A stretch of DNA of 64,000 bases from Brenneria populi. Lineage in GTDB: Bacteria; Pseudomonadota; Gammaproteobacteria; Enterobacterales; Enterobacteriaceae. Shown here piece after piece: positions 44,766 to 53,225 of the stretch. Each line of letters begins with the position of its first letter. Within the stretch, counting starts at the first letter, position 1. Made by a program: the position numbers and the translations under genes. The stretch spans positions 1 through 64,000 of the forward strand of contig NZ_JAYWTM010000006.1 of NCBI RefSeq assembly GCF_036016195.1. The letters are read 5' to 3'. A model generated the notes under the pieces. It saw only the letters and a program-made list of their open reading frames with translations. It ran no database searches and was not told the origin of the DNA.

Positions 44766-45752
44766 TCACACTACGCCGGCGCGCAGCATATCGTGCATAT
44801 GAACGATGCCGAGCAGCCGGCTCTCCTCCGCGACCAACAGCGAAGTAATATGGCGGGATTGCATCAGGTTCAGGGCGTCTACCGCCAGCGTCTGCGGCGT
44901 AACGCGAATGCCGCCCGCGGTCATAACATCAGCAATACGCGCGCTATTCAAGTCAATATTCATGTCGAAAATCCGCCGCAGGTCGCCGTCGGTGAAGATC
45001 CCCTGAATATTCATTTCTGCGTCGCAGATTACCGTCATCCCCAGATTTTTGCGCGTAATTTCCAACAGCGCGTCGCGCAGAGAGGCGTCAAGAGGCACGT
45101 GCGGGATCTCATCGCCCGAATGCATAATATCGCTGACGCGCAGCAGAAGTTTGCGTCCCAGCGCGCCGCCGGGGTGGGAGAGGGCGAAATCTTCGGCGGT
45201 GAAGCCGCGCGCCTGCAGCAGCGCCACCGCCATGGCGTCGCCCATCACCAGCGTTGCGGTGGTGCTGCTGGTCGGCGCCAGTCCAAGCGGACAGGCTTCC
45301 TGCGGAACGTGAACGCACAAATGGATGTCGGCGGCTTTGCCCATGGTGCTTTCCGGGTTGCCCGTCATGCAGATCAGGAATATTTTCTGGCGCTTCAATA
45401 CCGGAATCAGCGATAGAATTTCATTGGATTCGCCGGAGTTGGAAATGGCGATCACAATATCATGCGCAGTGACCATCCCCAGATCGCCGTGGCTGGCTTC
45501 CCCCGGATGAACGAAAAAGGCGGGGGTGCCGGTGCTGGCGAAGGTGGCGGCCATCTTGCAGCCGATATGGCCCGATTTCCCCATGCCCATCACCACCACT
45601 TTCCCCTGGCAGTAGAATATCTTCTTACAGGCCTGAGTAAAGTTGGCGTCGATGTAGCGATCGAGCTGCGCCAGCCCGTCGCGTTCGATGCTCAGAACCT
45701 GCCTGCCAGCCTGCTGAAAATCAAAACCGGGTTGTAGCTCAAAATGTGACAT
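44766..45752 (-). CDS. kdsD: Arabinose-5-phosphate isomerase KdsD
   Basis: 328 residues: SIS domain (about 35-180) with MGMGKSGHIGCKMAATFAS and TSSTTATLVMGDAMA, then two CBS domains with FTDGDLRRIFD. It makes D-arabinose 5-phosphate from ribulose 5-phosphate for Kdo. It is a paralogue of gutQ (3.9 kb); the LPS-gene context identifies this copy as KdsD. Confidence 0.97.
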   Translation of the reverse strand: MSHFELQPGFDFQQAGRQVLSIERDGLAQLDRYIDANFTQACKKIFYCQGKVVVMGMGKSGHIGCKMAATFASTGTPAFFVHPGEASHGDLGMVTAHDIVIAISNSGESNEILSLIPVLKRQKIFLICMTGNPESTMGKAADIHLCVHVPQEACPLGLAPTSSTTATLVMGDAMAVALLQARGFTAEDFALSHPGGALGRKLLLRVSDIMHSGDEIPHVPLDASLRDALLEITRKNLGMTVICDAEMNIQGIFTDGDLRRIFDMNIDLNSARIADVMTAGGIRVTPQTLAVDALNLMQSRHITSLLVAEESRLLGIVHMHDMLRAGVV

Positions 45753-45785
45753 ACCTGGATAATCCTGCTTGTTTTGATGTTCTGG

Positions 45786-46751
45786 TTAGGAAAAAAGGAA
45801 CAACGCCGCAAGGTAAGCGACGAACGCGCACAATAGCAGCGCGCCGGCGCCTTGTCCGATGCGGCGTTTCCTGCCGAGGCAAAGCGCGGTCAACAGCGCG
45901 CTGGCTCCCAGCATGACCCAGTAATCGCGCCGGAATGCGAGCGGATTGATGACGCCCGGAGAAAGCAGCGCCGGTACGCCCAACACGATCGTGATATTAA
46001 AAATATTCGAACCGATCAGATTGCCCAGCGCGATATCATCTTCTTTTTTCAGCGTGCCAACAATCGCCGTCGCCAGCTCCGGCAGGCTGGTGCCGACGGC
46101 CAAAACGGTCAGCCCGATGGTCAGTTCGCTGATATTGAAATGGCGGGCCAACACGGTGGCGTTGTCGATCACCATGCGGGCGGCCATCGGCAGAATAATC
46201 AGGCCGAGGATGAGCCATAAAACGGCGACCGTCTGATTACTGTCTTCCTGCGGCAGCTCCGCCATCTGTTCGCGCGCCAGGCTGTCGGACCCCTCCTGCT
46301 GGGCGCGCCGCGTCATTCTGAACATCAGCCAGAAAAACAGCGCGGCGGCGATCAGCAGTATCACGCCGTCGGCGCGGCTCAGGTAGCTATCATGCAGCAG
46401 AAAACCGCACAATACGGTGACCAGCAGCATAAGCGGGAATTCACGGCGCAACAGTTCGGAATAGACCGTCAACGGACGAATCAGCGCCGCGCCGCCGAGA
46501 ATCAACAGAATATTGGCGATATTTGAACCCAGCACATTTCCCACGGTCATATCAATCTGCTGGTTTAGCGCCGCCGTGACGGAGACGATCAGTTCGGGCA
46601 GCGAGGTGCCGAAACCCACGATGGCGATACCGATAATCAGCGGGGAGATCCCCAGGGAACGCGCAAGAACCGCGGCGCCGTAGACCAGGCGATCGGCGCC
46701 ATAGACCAGCAAAACTAAACCAACTATCAAGAGTACCGTCGCAAAAAGCAT
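45786..46751 (-). CDS. yrbG: Calcium/sodium antiporter family protein YrbG
   Basis: 321 residues, about ten membrane segments. It is a YrbG member of the Ca2+:cation antiporter family, with the two inverted alpha repeats GFGTSLPELIVSVTAALN and AVGTSLPELATAIVGTLK that form the ion site. Ion selectivity is not established from sequence. It is divergent from mlaF and upstream of kdsD (33-base gap). Confidence 0.94.
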   Translation of the reverse strand: MLFATVLLIVGLVLLVYGADRLVYGAAVLARSLGISPLIIGIAIVGFGTSLPELIVSVTAALNQQIDMTVGNVLGSNIANILLILGGAALIRPLTVYSELLRREFPLMLLVTVLCGFLLHDSYLSRADGVILLIAAALFFWLMFRMTRRAQQEGSDSLAREQMAELPQEDSNQTVAVLWLILGLIILPMAARMVIDNATVLARHFNISELTIGLTVLAVGTSLPELATAIVGTLKKEDDIALGNLIGSNIFNITIVLGVPALLSPGVINPLAFRRDYWVMLGASALLTALCLGRKRRIGQGAGALLLCAFVAYLAALFLFS

Positions 46752-47041
46752 GCAGCGTCCTTTATTGAGGTATAATCACCGGTTTATTAACCACATAAAC
46801 CAGCCGTACCGGACGAAAAGGGGGCTTCCCATTATTAGCGCTAATTCTGACTGCGTGAGGCGGAAAAGTAAAACCTGCGGCGGTTTTGTTCAGCCCCTTT
46901 GGACAAGAACCCGCGGTAATTTTTTGTAAAACTCGGTCCATGAACAGGGGCAGCCGTTACGCTTTATAGATGCGTTCACATGACAGTTATTGGCTAATTT
47001 GGGATAAAAATTCGTAACATGATGATTGGTAAGGAAATAGT
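46752..47041. other. Divergent region between yrbG and mlaF
   Basis: 290 bases, holding promoters for yrbG-kdsDC-lptCAB on the left and mlaFEDCB on the right. A TATAAT hexamer on the plus strand lies at 46771-46776 but without a clear -35. A ribosome site AAGGAA sits at 47031-47036 before mlaF. No gene seen. Confidence 0.4.
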
Positions 47042-47860
47042 ATGACGGGCCATGAAACGCCTAATCTGGTTGAAATTCGCGGCCTGAGCTTTCGGCGCGG
47101 TAAGCGACAGATTTTTACCGATATCACGCTCAATGTCCCCAAGGGGAAAGTCACCGCCATTATGGGGCCGTCCGGCATCGGTAAAACCACGCTACTGCGT
47201 TTGATTGGCGGACAGATACCGCCGGATAGCGGCGAAATCTGGTTTGACGGCGACAATATCCCGACGCTTTCACGCTCCGCGCTGTATGAATCGCGCAAAA
47301 AGATGAGCATGTTGTTTCAGTCCGGCGCGTTATTTACCGATCTGAACGTGTTTGACAACGTCGCCTGGCCGCTGCGCGAGCACAGCCGTTTGCCGGAGCC
47401 GCTGCTGCGCAGCACCGTCATGATGAAACTGGAAGCGGTAGGCCTGCGCGGCGCGGCCGCGCTGATGCCCGCGGAGCTTTCCGGCGGGATGGCGCGCCGC
47501 GCCGCGCTGGCGCGGGCGATTGCGCTCGATCCGCAGCTGATTATGTTTGACGAGCCTTTCGTCGGGCAGGATCCGATAACCATGGGGACGCTGGTGAAGC
47601 TGATCGATGAGCTGAATCACGCCTTGGGCGTCACCTGTATCGTCGTTTCCCATGACGTGCCGGAAGTGATGAGCATCGCCGACTACGCCTATATCATCGC
47701 CGATCGGCAGGTCATCGCCGAAGGCACGGCGGCGCAGCTGCAAACGAACGACGACTCCCGCGTACGCCAGTTTCTGGACGGCGTTGCCGATGGGCCGGTG
47801 CCTTTCAGGTATCCGGCGGGCGATTACAAAGCCGCGCTGCTGGGTTCAACCGAGGACTAA
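47042..47860 (+). CDS. mlaF: Mla lipid transport ATPase MlaF
   Basis: 272 residues. ABC ATPase of the MlaFEDB complex, which moves phospholipid between the inner membrane and MlaC to keep outer-membrane asymmetry. Walker A GPSGIGKT (about 41-48), signature ELSGGMARR, Walker B LIMFDEPFVGQDP. The signature lacks the usual Gln, as is typical for this family. First gene of mlaFEDCB. Confidence 0.97.
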   Translation: MTGHETPNLVEIRGLSFRRGKRQIFTDITLNVPKGKVTAIMGPSGIGKTTLLRLIGGQIPPDSGEIWFDGDNIPTLSRSALYESRKKMSMLFQSGALFTDLNVFDNVAWPLREHSRLPEPLLRSTVMMKLEAVGLRGAAALMPAELSGGMARRAALARAIALDPQLIMFDEPFVGQDPITMGTLVKLIDELNHALGVTCIVVSHDVPEVMSIADYAYIIADRQVIAEGTAAQLQTNDDSRVRQFLDGVADGPVPFRYPAGDYKAALLGSTED

Positions 47861-47867
47861 TTAATTG

Positions 47868-48650
47868 ATGTTTTTACAGGCATTGGCGTCGCTCGGACGC
47901 CGGGGAATCGCCACCTGCGCTTCTTTTGGCCGCGCCGGACTGATGTTGTTTAATGCATTGGTGGGCAAGCCTGAGTTCGGTAAACAGTGGCCGCAGTTGA
48001 TCAAGCAGCTGTATAGCGTGGGCGTGCAGTCGCTATTGATCATTATGGTGTCGGGGCTGTTTATCGGTATGGTGCTGGGCCTGCAGGGCTATCTTGTCCT
48101 GACCACCTACAGCGCCGAAGCCAGTCTGGGCATGATGGTGGCGCTGTCGCTGCTGCGCGAGCTCGGTCCGGTGGTGACGGCGCTGCTGTTCGCCGGCCGC
48201 GCCGGGTCGGCGCTGACGGCGGAGATTGGCCTGATGAAGGCCACCGAGCAGCTTTCCAGTATGGAAATGATGGCCGTCGATCCGCTGAGACGCGTGATCG
48301 CCCCGCGTTTCTGGGCCGGCGCGATCAGCATGCCGCTGCTGTCGATCATCTTCGTCGCCATCGGCATCTGGGGCGGGGCGCTGGTCGGCGTTAGCTGGAA
48401 AGGCATAGACAGCGGATTTTTCTGGTCGGCGATGCAGGGCGCCGTCGAGTGGCGGCAGGATCTGCTGAACTGCGTGATTAAGAGCGTCGTGTTCGCCATT
48501 ACTGTGACCTGGATTGCGCTCTTTAACGGTTATGACGCGATTCCTACTTCAGAAGGGATCAGCCGTGCGACGACCCGTACCGTGGTGCACTCCTCACTGG
48601 CGGTATTGGGATTGGATTTTGTGCTGACAGCACTGATGTTTGGGAACTAA
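47868..48650 (+). CDS. mlaE: Mla lipid transport permease MlaE
   Basis: 260 residues from MFLQALASLGRRG; a TTG directly before the ATG is ignored. Inner-membrane permease with about five to six hydrophobic segments and the MlaE signature region LLRELGPVVTALLFAGRAGSALTAEIGLM. Two copies form the core that holds the MlaD ring. It starts 7 bases after mlaF. Confidence 0.97.
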   Translation: MFLQALASLGRRGIATCASFGRAGLMLFNALVGKPEFGKQWPQLIKQLYSVGVQSLLIIMVSGLFIGMVLGLQGYLVLTTYSAEASLGMMVALSLLRELGPVVTALLFAGRAGSALTAEIGLMKATEQLSSMEMMAVDPLRRVIAPRFWAGAISMPLLSIIFVAIGIWGGALVGVSWKGIDSGFFWSAMQGAVEWRQDLLNCVIKSVVFAITVTWIALFNGYDAIPTSEGISRATTRTVVHSSLAVLGLDFVLTALMFGN

Positions 48651-48654
48651 GTCG

Positions 48655-49221
48655 ATGCAAACGAAGAAAAGTGAAATTTGGGTTGGCGCATTTATGCTGA
48701 TTGCGCTGTGCGCCATCATCTTTTTGTGTCTGAAAGTGGCCGATCTCAAGTCAATCGGCAGTGAATCGACGTACCGTTTATACGCGACGTTCGACAATAT
48801 CGGCGGCCTGAAGGCGCGTTCGCCGGTCAAGATTGGCGGCGTGGTGGCCGGCAGAGTGGCGGATATTTCGCTCGATGAGAAAACCTACCTGCCGCGCGTG
48901 GCGATGGATATTGAGCAACGCTATAACCATATTCCCGACACCAGCTCGCTGGCTATCAGGACTTCGGGCCTGCTGGGCGAGCAGTATCTGGCGCTGAATA
49001 TCGGTTTTGAGGATGAAGAGATGGGAACCGCAATCTTAAAAGACGGCGGCGTTATCCAGGACACCAAATCCGCCATGGTGCTGGAGGACCTCATCGGCCA
49101 ATTCTTATATAAAAGCGGCGGCAATAACGAGGATAATGCCGGTCAGGAAAATTCCGCTCCGGCCGCGGGTTCTACGGCGGCGCCCGCGCCTCAGAGCCAG
49201 CCCGTTACTCCACATCCATAA
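48655..49221 (+). CDS. mlaD: Mla lipid-binding MCE protein MlaD
   Basis: 188 residues from MQTKKSEIWVGAF; the start lies 4 bases past the mlaE stop. One N-terminal membrane anchor (about 8-27) and one MCE domain (about 38-118, TFDNIGGLKARSPVKIGGVVAGRV). The C-terminal helix and a low-complexity Ala/Pro/Gln tail follow. It forms a hexameric ring with a hydrophobic channel in the periplasm. Confidence 0.97.
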   Translation: MQTKKSEIWVGAFMLIALCAIIFLCLKVADLKSIGSESTYRLYATFDNIGGLKARSPVKIGGVVAGRVADISLDEKTYLPRVAMDIEQRYNHIPDTSSLAIRTSGLLGEQYLALNIGFEDEEMGTAILKDGGVIQDTKSAMVLEDLIGQFLYKSGGNNEDNAGQENSAPAAGSTAAPAPQSQPVTPHP

Positions 49222-49233
49222 GAGGATCGCTGT

Positions 49234-49863
49234 ATGTTAAAACGTTTACTGATGGTGGCTTTGCTGGTGGTCGCGCCGCTGGCCGGCGCCGCGGATCAAA
49301 CCAATCCTTACCGCCTGATGAATGAGGCGGCGGAGAAAACCTTTACCCGCTTGAAAACCGAACAGCCGCGCATCAGGCAAAATCCGGACTATCTGCGCAG
49401 CGTCGTGCGCGAAGAGCTTCTGCCTTACGTGCAGATCAGATATGCCGGGGCGCTGGTGCTCGGCCGTTACTATAAGGACGCGACGCCGGCCCAGCGCGAC
49501 GCCTATTTCAAAGCGTTCGAAGCCTATCTGGAGCAGGCCTACGGGCAGGCTTTGGCGTTATATCACGGGCAGACTTATCAGATCGCTCCCGAGCAGCCGC
49601 TGGGCGACGCCGGCATTATCGCCATTCGCGTAACGATTCTCGATAACGGCGGCCGTCCGCCGGTTCGCCTTGATTTTCAGTGGCGCAAGAATACGCAGTC
49701 CGGCAACTGGCAGGCTTATGACATGATCGCCGAAGGCGTCAGCATGATCACCACCAAGCAAAACGAATGGGCGACGACGTTGCGCCAGAAAGGCGTCGAT
49801 GGCCTGACTCAGCAGCTGGAAAACGCCGCGAAACAGCCGATTACGCTGGATAAGCAAAACTGA
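49234..49863 (+). CDS. mlaC: Periplasmic phospholipid shuttle MlaC
   Basis: 209 residues with a signal peptide (LLMVALLVVAPLAGA, cleavage near residue 19-20). It carries phospholipid between MlaA-porin at the outer membrane and MlaD. The family block VREELLPYVQIRYAGALVLGRYYK is present. It lies 12 bases after mlaD. Confidence 0.96.
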   Translation: MLKRLLMVALLVVAPLAGAADQTNPYRLMNEAAEKTFTRLKTEQPRIRQNPDYLRSVVREELLPYVQIRYAGALVLGRYYKDATPAQRDAYFKAFEAYLEQAYGQALALYHGQTYQIAPEQPLGDAGIIAIRVTILDNGGRPPVRLDFQWRKNTQSGNWQAYDMIAEGVSMITTKQNEWATTLRQKGVDGLTQQLENAAKQPITLDKQN

Positions 49864-49878
49864 TCGGGGTAGGAAAGC

Positions 49879-50181
49879 ATGGATAATGCACTGAGCTGGC
49901 GTTCGCAGCAGTCAACGCTGGCGTTAGCCGGCGGGCTGGATCGCGAGACGCTGCTGCCGCTCTGGCAGCAGCGCGACCTGTTGCTGGCCGATAAGAGCGT
50001 GCTGGATGTGTCCGGGTTAAGCCGTGTCGACTCCGCCGGTCTGGCCCTGTTGATCCATTTTTATTACCAGCGCGCCCAGAACGGAGGGACGCTAAAAATT
50101 ATCGGCGCGGACGATCGGTTAAAAACGCTGATTGCGTTGTATAACCTGAATGAAATCATTCCCGTCGAGCCGGCGGCGTAG
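49879..50181 (+). CDS. mlaB: Mla STAS-domain protein MlaB
   Basis: 100 residues, a STAS domain (LDVSGLSRVDSAGLALLIHF) that binds MlaF and stabilises the transporter in the cytoplasm. It lies 15 bases after mlaC, last gene of the mla operon proper. Confidence 0.94.
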   Translation: MDNALSWRSQQSTLALAGGLDRETLLPLWQQRDLLLADKSVLDVSGLSRVDSAGLALLIHFYYQRAQNGGTLKIIGADDRLKTLIALYNLNEIIPVEPAA

Positions 50182-50307
50182 CCAGCGAGCTGTTCGAATC
50201 CCCTTTTGGCGTTAGGCATTAGGGGCTTTTCCCTGTTTAAGAGCGCTGCGTATTCATCTAATATACCCCTTCTGTTTATCATCCCCCTGACATAGAAATC
50301 GAGAGCG

Positions 50308-50562
50308 ATGGAAAATAATGAAATTAAAGACGTGCTGATGAGTGCATTGGCGCTGGATGAAGCCCACGTATCGGGCGATGGCAGCCACTTTCAGGTTATT
50401 GCCGTAGGCGAGCTGTTCGCCGGCATGAATCGGGTGAAGAAACAACAGGCCGTTTATGCTCCGCTGATGGAGTATATTGCGGATAACCGCATCCACGCTC
50501 TGTCCATCAAGGCGTATACGCCGGAAGAGTGGCAGCGTGACCGTAAGCTTAATGGCTTTTAA
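50308..50562 (+). CDS. ibaG: BolA-family protein IbaG
   Basis: 84 residues, BolA-like fold. IbaG is linked to acid resistance and to iron-sulfur traffic with monothiol glutaredoxin. The conserved GDGSHFQVIAVGELFAGMNRVKKQQAVYAPL block holds the histidine used for cluster binding. It lies between mlaB and murA (51-base gap to murA). Confidence 0.94.
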   Translation: MENNEIKDVLMSALALDEAHVSGDGSHFQVIAVGELFAGMNRVKKQQAVYAPLMEYIADNRIHALSIKAYTPEEWQRDRKLNGF

Positions 50563-50613
50563 GCCGTAGTTCGCGGCGCAATATTGAATTTGAAACACTG
50601 AGAAACAGTCGCT

Positions 50614-51879
50614 ATGGATAAATTTCGTGTGCAGGGGCCGACCCGGCTTTGCGGTGAAGTCACTATTTCCGGAGCCAAGAACGCGGCTCTGCCCATCCTG
50701 TTCGCCGCCTTGCTCGCGGAAGAACCGGTAGAGATCCAGAATGTACCCAAGCTGAGAGACATTGATACCACAATGAAGCTGCTTAGCCAGCTGGGCGCGC
50801 GCGTTGAACGTAATGGTTCGGTACACGTCGACGCCGGCAAGGTTAATGTATTTTGCGCGCCCTATGATTTGGTGAAAACCATGCGCGCCTCCATTTGGGC
50901 CCTGGGGCCGCTGGTGGCGCGTTTTGGTCAGGGACAGGTGTCGCTGCCGGGAGGATGCGCCATCGGCGCCCGTCCGGTTGATTTACATATCAACGGCCTG
51001 GAGCAATTGGGCGCGGAGATCGTCCTGGAAGAGGGCTATGTCAAAGCCTCGGTGAACGGCCGTCTGAAAGGGGCGCATATCGTCATGGATAAAGTCAGCG
51101 TGGGCGCCACGGTGACGATCATGAGCGCGGCAACCCTGGCGGAAGGCACCACCGTGATTGAAAACGCGGCGCGCGAGCCGGAAATTGTCGATACGGCGAA
51201 CTTCCTGAATACGCTGGGCGCTAAAATCAGCGGCGCGGGCAGCGATAAAATCACCATCGAAGGCGTGGCGCGTTTGGGCGGCGGCGTGTATCGCGTGGTG
51301 CCCGATCGCATCGAAACCGGGACATTCCTGGTGGCCGCGGCGGTATCCCGCGGTAAGATTGTTTGTCGTCACACCCGTCCCGATACGCTGGATGCGGTGC
51401 TGGCGAAGCTGCGTGAAGCGGGGGCGGATATCGAAACGGGCGCGGACTGGATCAGTCTTGATATGCACGGCCGGCGTCCGAAAGGCGTGACGATTCGCAC
51501 CGCGCCCCATCCCGGTTTCCCGACGGATATGCAGGCGCAGTTCAGCCTGCTGAATCTGGTGGCGGAAGGCACCGGCGTGATCACCGAGACGATTTTTGAA
51601 AACCGCTTTATGCACGTGCCGGAGCTGATCCGCATGGGCGCTCAGGCCGAAATCGAAAGCAACACGGTGATTTGCCACGGCGTGGAGAAGCTGTCCGGCG
51701 CGCAGGTTATGGCGACGGATTTACGCGCCTCCGCGAGCCTGGTGCTGGCCGGCTGCGTCGCCGACGGCGTGACGATAGTCGATCGTATTTATCATATCGA
51801 TCGCGGCTACGAGCGCATTGAAGATAAGCTGCGCGCGCTGGGCGCCAATATCGAACGCGTTAAAGAAAGCGAGCAGTAA
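50614..51879 (+). CDS. murA: UDP-N-acetylglucosamine 1-carboxyvinyltransferase MurA
   Basis: 421 residues. First committed step of peptidoglycan synthesis: adds enolpyruvate to UDP-GlcNAc; target of fosfomycin. Catalytic C115 in LPGGCAIGARPVDLH and substrate-binding K22-N23 (SGAKNAALP) are present, and the C115 residue predicts normal fosfomycin sensitivity of the enzyme. EPT-fold inside-out alpha/beta barrels. Confidence 0.98.
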   Translation: MDKFRVQGPTRLCGEVTISGAKNAALPILFAALLAEEPVEIQNVPKLRDIDTTMKLLSQLGARVERNGSVHVDAGKVNVFCAPYDLVKTMRASIWALGPLVARFGQGQVSLPGGCAIGARPVDLHINGLEQLGAEIVLEEGYVKASVNGRLKGAHIVMDKVSVGATVTIMSAATLAEGTTVIENAAREPEIVDTANFLNTLGAKISGAGSDKITIEGVARLGGGVYRVVPDRIETGTFLVAAAVSRGKIVCRHTRPDTLDAVLAKLREAGADIETGADWISLDMHGRRPKGVTIRTAPHPGFPTDMQAQFSLLNLVAEGTGVITETIFENRFMHVPELIRMGAQAEIESNTVICHGVEKLSGAQVMATDLRASASLVLAGCVADGVTIVDRIYHIDRGYERIEDKLRALGANIERVKESEQ

Positions 51880-51887
51880 GCGACAAC

Positions 51888-51952
51888 GAACCGGGCGGCC
51901 TGACGCGGCCCGGTTCTCGCCCGTTAACCGCCCGGCCGCAGGGCGGCGGCGG
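51888..51952. terminator. GC-rich hairpins between convergent murA and degS
   Basis: A perfect 9-bp pair GAACCGGGC (51888-51896) and GCCCGGTTC (51908-51916) is followed by a second GC-rich inverted region (AACCGCC...GGCGGTT). No T-run follows, so classical intrinsic termination is uncertain, but the position between convergent genes fits a shared 3' end. Confidence 0.45.
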
Positions 51953-53047
51953 TTAGTTGGCCGGAAACTCCTGGATCGTCATATTTAACGTTATCGGTTT
52001 CTTATCCCTTTCGATAGTCACGGGAATAACCGTGCCCGGGTGCAGTTCCGCCACCTGATCCATGGTTTCAATGACGGAGCGGGTTGGCTTATTGTTAACG
52101 CTCAGCAGAATATCATTCACCTGAATGCCCGCTTTATCCGCCGGGCCGCCCGGATCGACGGTTTTAACCAGGATGCCGATAAACCTTCCCTGCTCAAGCC
52201 CCTTCCTATCGATATTTTCCATCTGTATGCCGTTGACGCCGATATAACCGCGGATGACGCGACCGTCGCGGATAAGTTTGCCCATGACTTTGGTCGCCAG
52301 AGCAACGGGGATGGCGAAACTGATGCCTTCCGGCGTCTCTCCGTCGCTGCTTTTATCGAAAGAGAGCGTGTTGATGCCGACCAGCTCGCCCAGCGTATTC
52401 ACCAGGGCGCCGCCGGAGTTGCCGCGGTTGATCGACGCGTCGGTTTGCAGAAGGTTTTGCCGGCCGTTCTGGCGGTTATCCTCTCCGGCGGCGCTAAGCC
52501 CGACGCGGCCGGTGGCGCTGATGATCCCCTGGGTGATGGTTTGTCCCAGATTGTAGGGGTTGCCGATGGCCATAACCACATCCCCGATATGCGCGGTGCG
52601 GTTTGGATTAATCGGAATGACCGGCAGATTGACGCCGTCGATTTGCAGTACGGCGAGGTCGGTCAGGCTGTCCGAACCGACCACCATCGCCTCAAAAAGC
52701 CGGCCGTCCTGCAGGGCGACCAGAATTTGTTGCGCGTTATTGATCACATGCTTGTTGGTCAGAATATAGCCCTTTTCGCTCATTATCACGCCGGAACCCA
52801 GCGTCTGGACATTGAGCTCCTTCGGCTGTTCGGTATTGGGCACGCGGTTATACACGTTGACCACGGCGGGCGCCGCCCGGCGAACGCCCTGATAATAGCT
52901 TAACGGCGCGCGCTCTGAGGATTCGTCATGATTATCGCTGCTGTTTTTCAGCAACGACGAATTCGTTCGCAGCGCCGGAAGCGCGAACAGCAGCAGAGCG
53001 GCGACGATGGCTCCAATCAGTATGGAACGGAATAACTTAACAAGCAT
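51953..53047 (-). CDS. degS: Outer-membrane stress sensor protease DegS
   Basis: 364 residues. Inner-membrane-anchored serine protease (anchor about 7-25) that cleaves RseA when its PDZ domain binds misfolded porin C-termini, releasing sigma-E. Catalytic triad H100, D130, S211 (NRGNSGG). One PDZ domain (about 260-355), which together with the anchor separates it from DegQ/DegP. A 7-residue Asn/Gly/Glu insert (GEDNRQNG) precedes the active serine. Confidence 0.95.
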   Translation of the reverse strand: MLVKLFRSILIGAIVAALLLFALPALRTNSSLLKNSSDNHDESSERAPLSYYQGVRRAAPAVVNVYNRVPNTEQPKELNVQTLGSGVIMSEKGYILTNKHVINNAQQILVALQDGRLFEAMVVGSDSLTDLAVLQIDGVNLPVIPINPNRTAHIGDVVMAIGNPYNLGQTITQGIISATGRVGLSAAGEDNRQNGRQNLLQTDASINRGNSGGALVNTLGELVGINTLSFDKSSDGETPEGISFAIPVALATKVMGKLIRDGRVIRGYIGVNGIQMENIDRKGLEQGRFIGILVKTVDPGGPADKAGIQVNDILLSVNNKPTRSVIETMDQVAELHPGTVIPVTIERDKKPITLNMTIQEFPAN

Positions 53048-53119
53048 GGGCGCATTTTTGACTTAAATAAGGAATATGGCGTGAGAATATCATGAGATGG
53101 TCGGGCGCCGCATGATGCA

Positions 53120-53219
53120 GGGCCCGATTTTTTATGGCGGGCTATCCCTGCCCGCCCCTTTATGGGCCGTCGCCGGGAGCGACGTTAAAAACTTTTTATG
53201 GCGGGCGAGCAGCCCGCCT
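53120..53219. repeat. Hairpin repeat between degQ and degS related to the mreB-mreC array
   Basis: Two units begin at ATGGCGGG (53134 and 53198; period 64). The stems match those of the 23.9 kb array: GGCGGG/CCCGCC replaces GACGGG/CCCGTC, and CGTCGC/GCGACG matches CGTCG/CGACG. The unit again ends in GACGTTAAAAACTTTTTATG. The second unit is short. It lies between the two protease genes. Confidence 0.8.
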
Positions 53220-53225
53220 AAGGCG

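Noticed and set aside
52040..52903. 287-codon plus-strand frame across degS
   Set aside because: Antisense shadow of an intact gene in GC-rich DNA.
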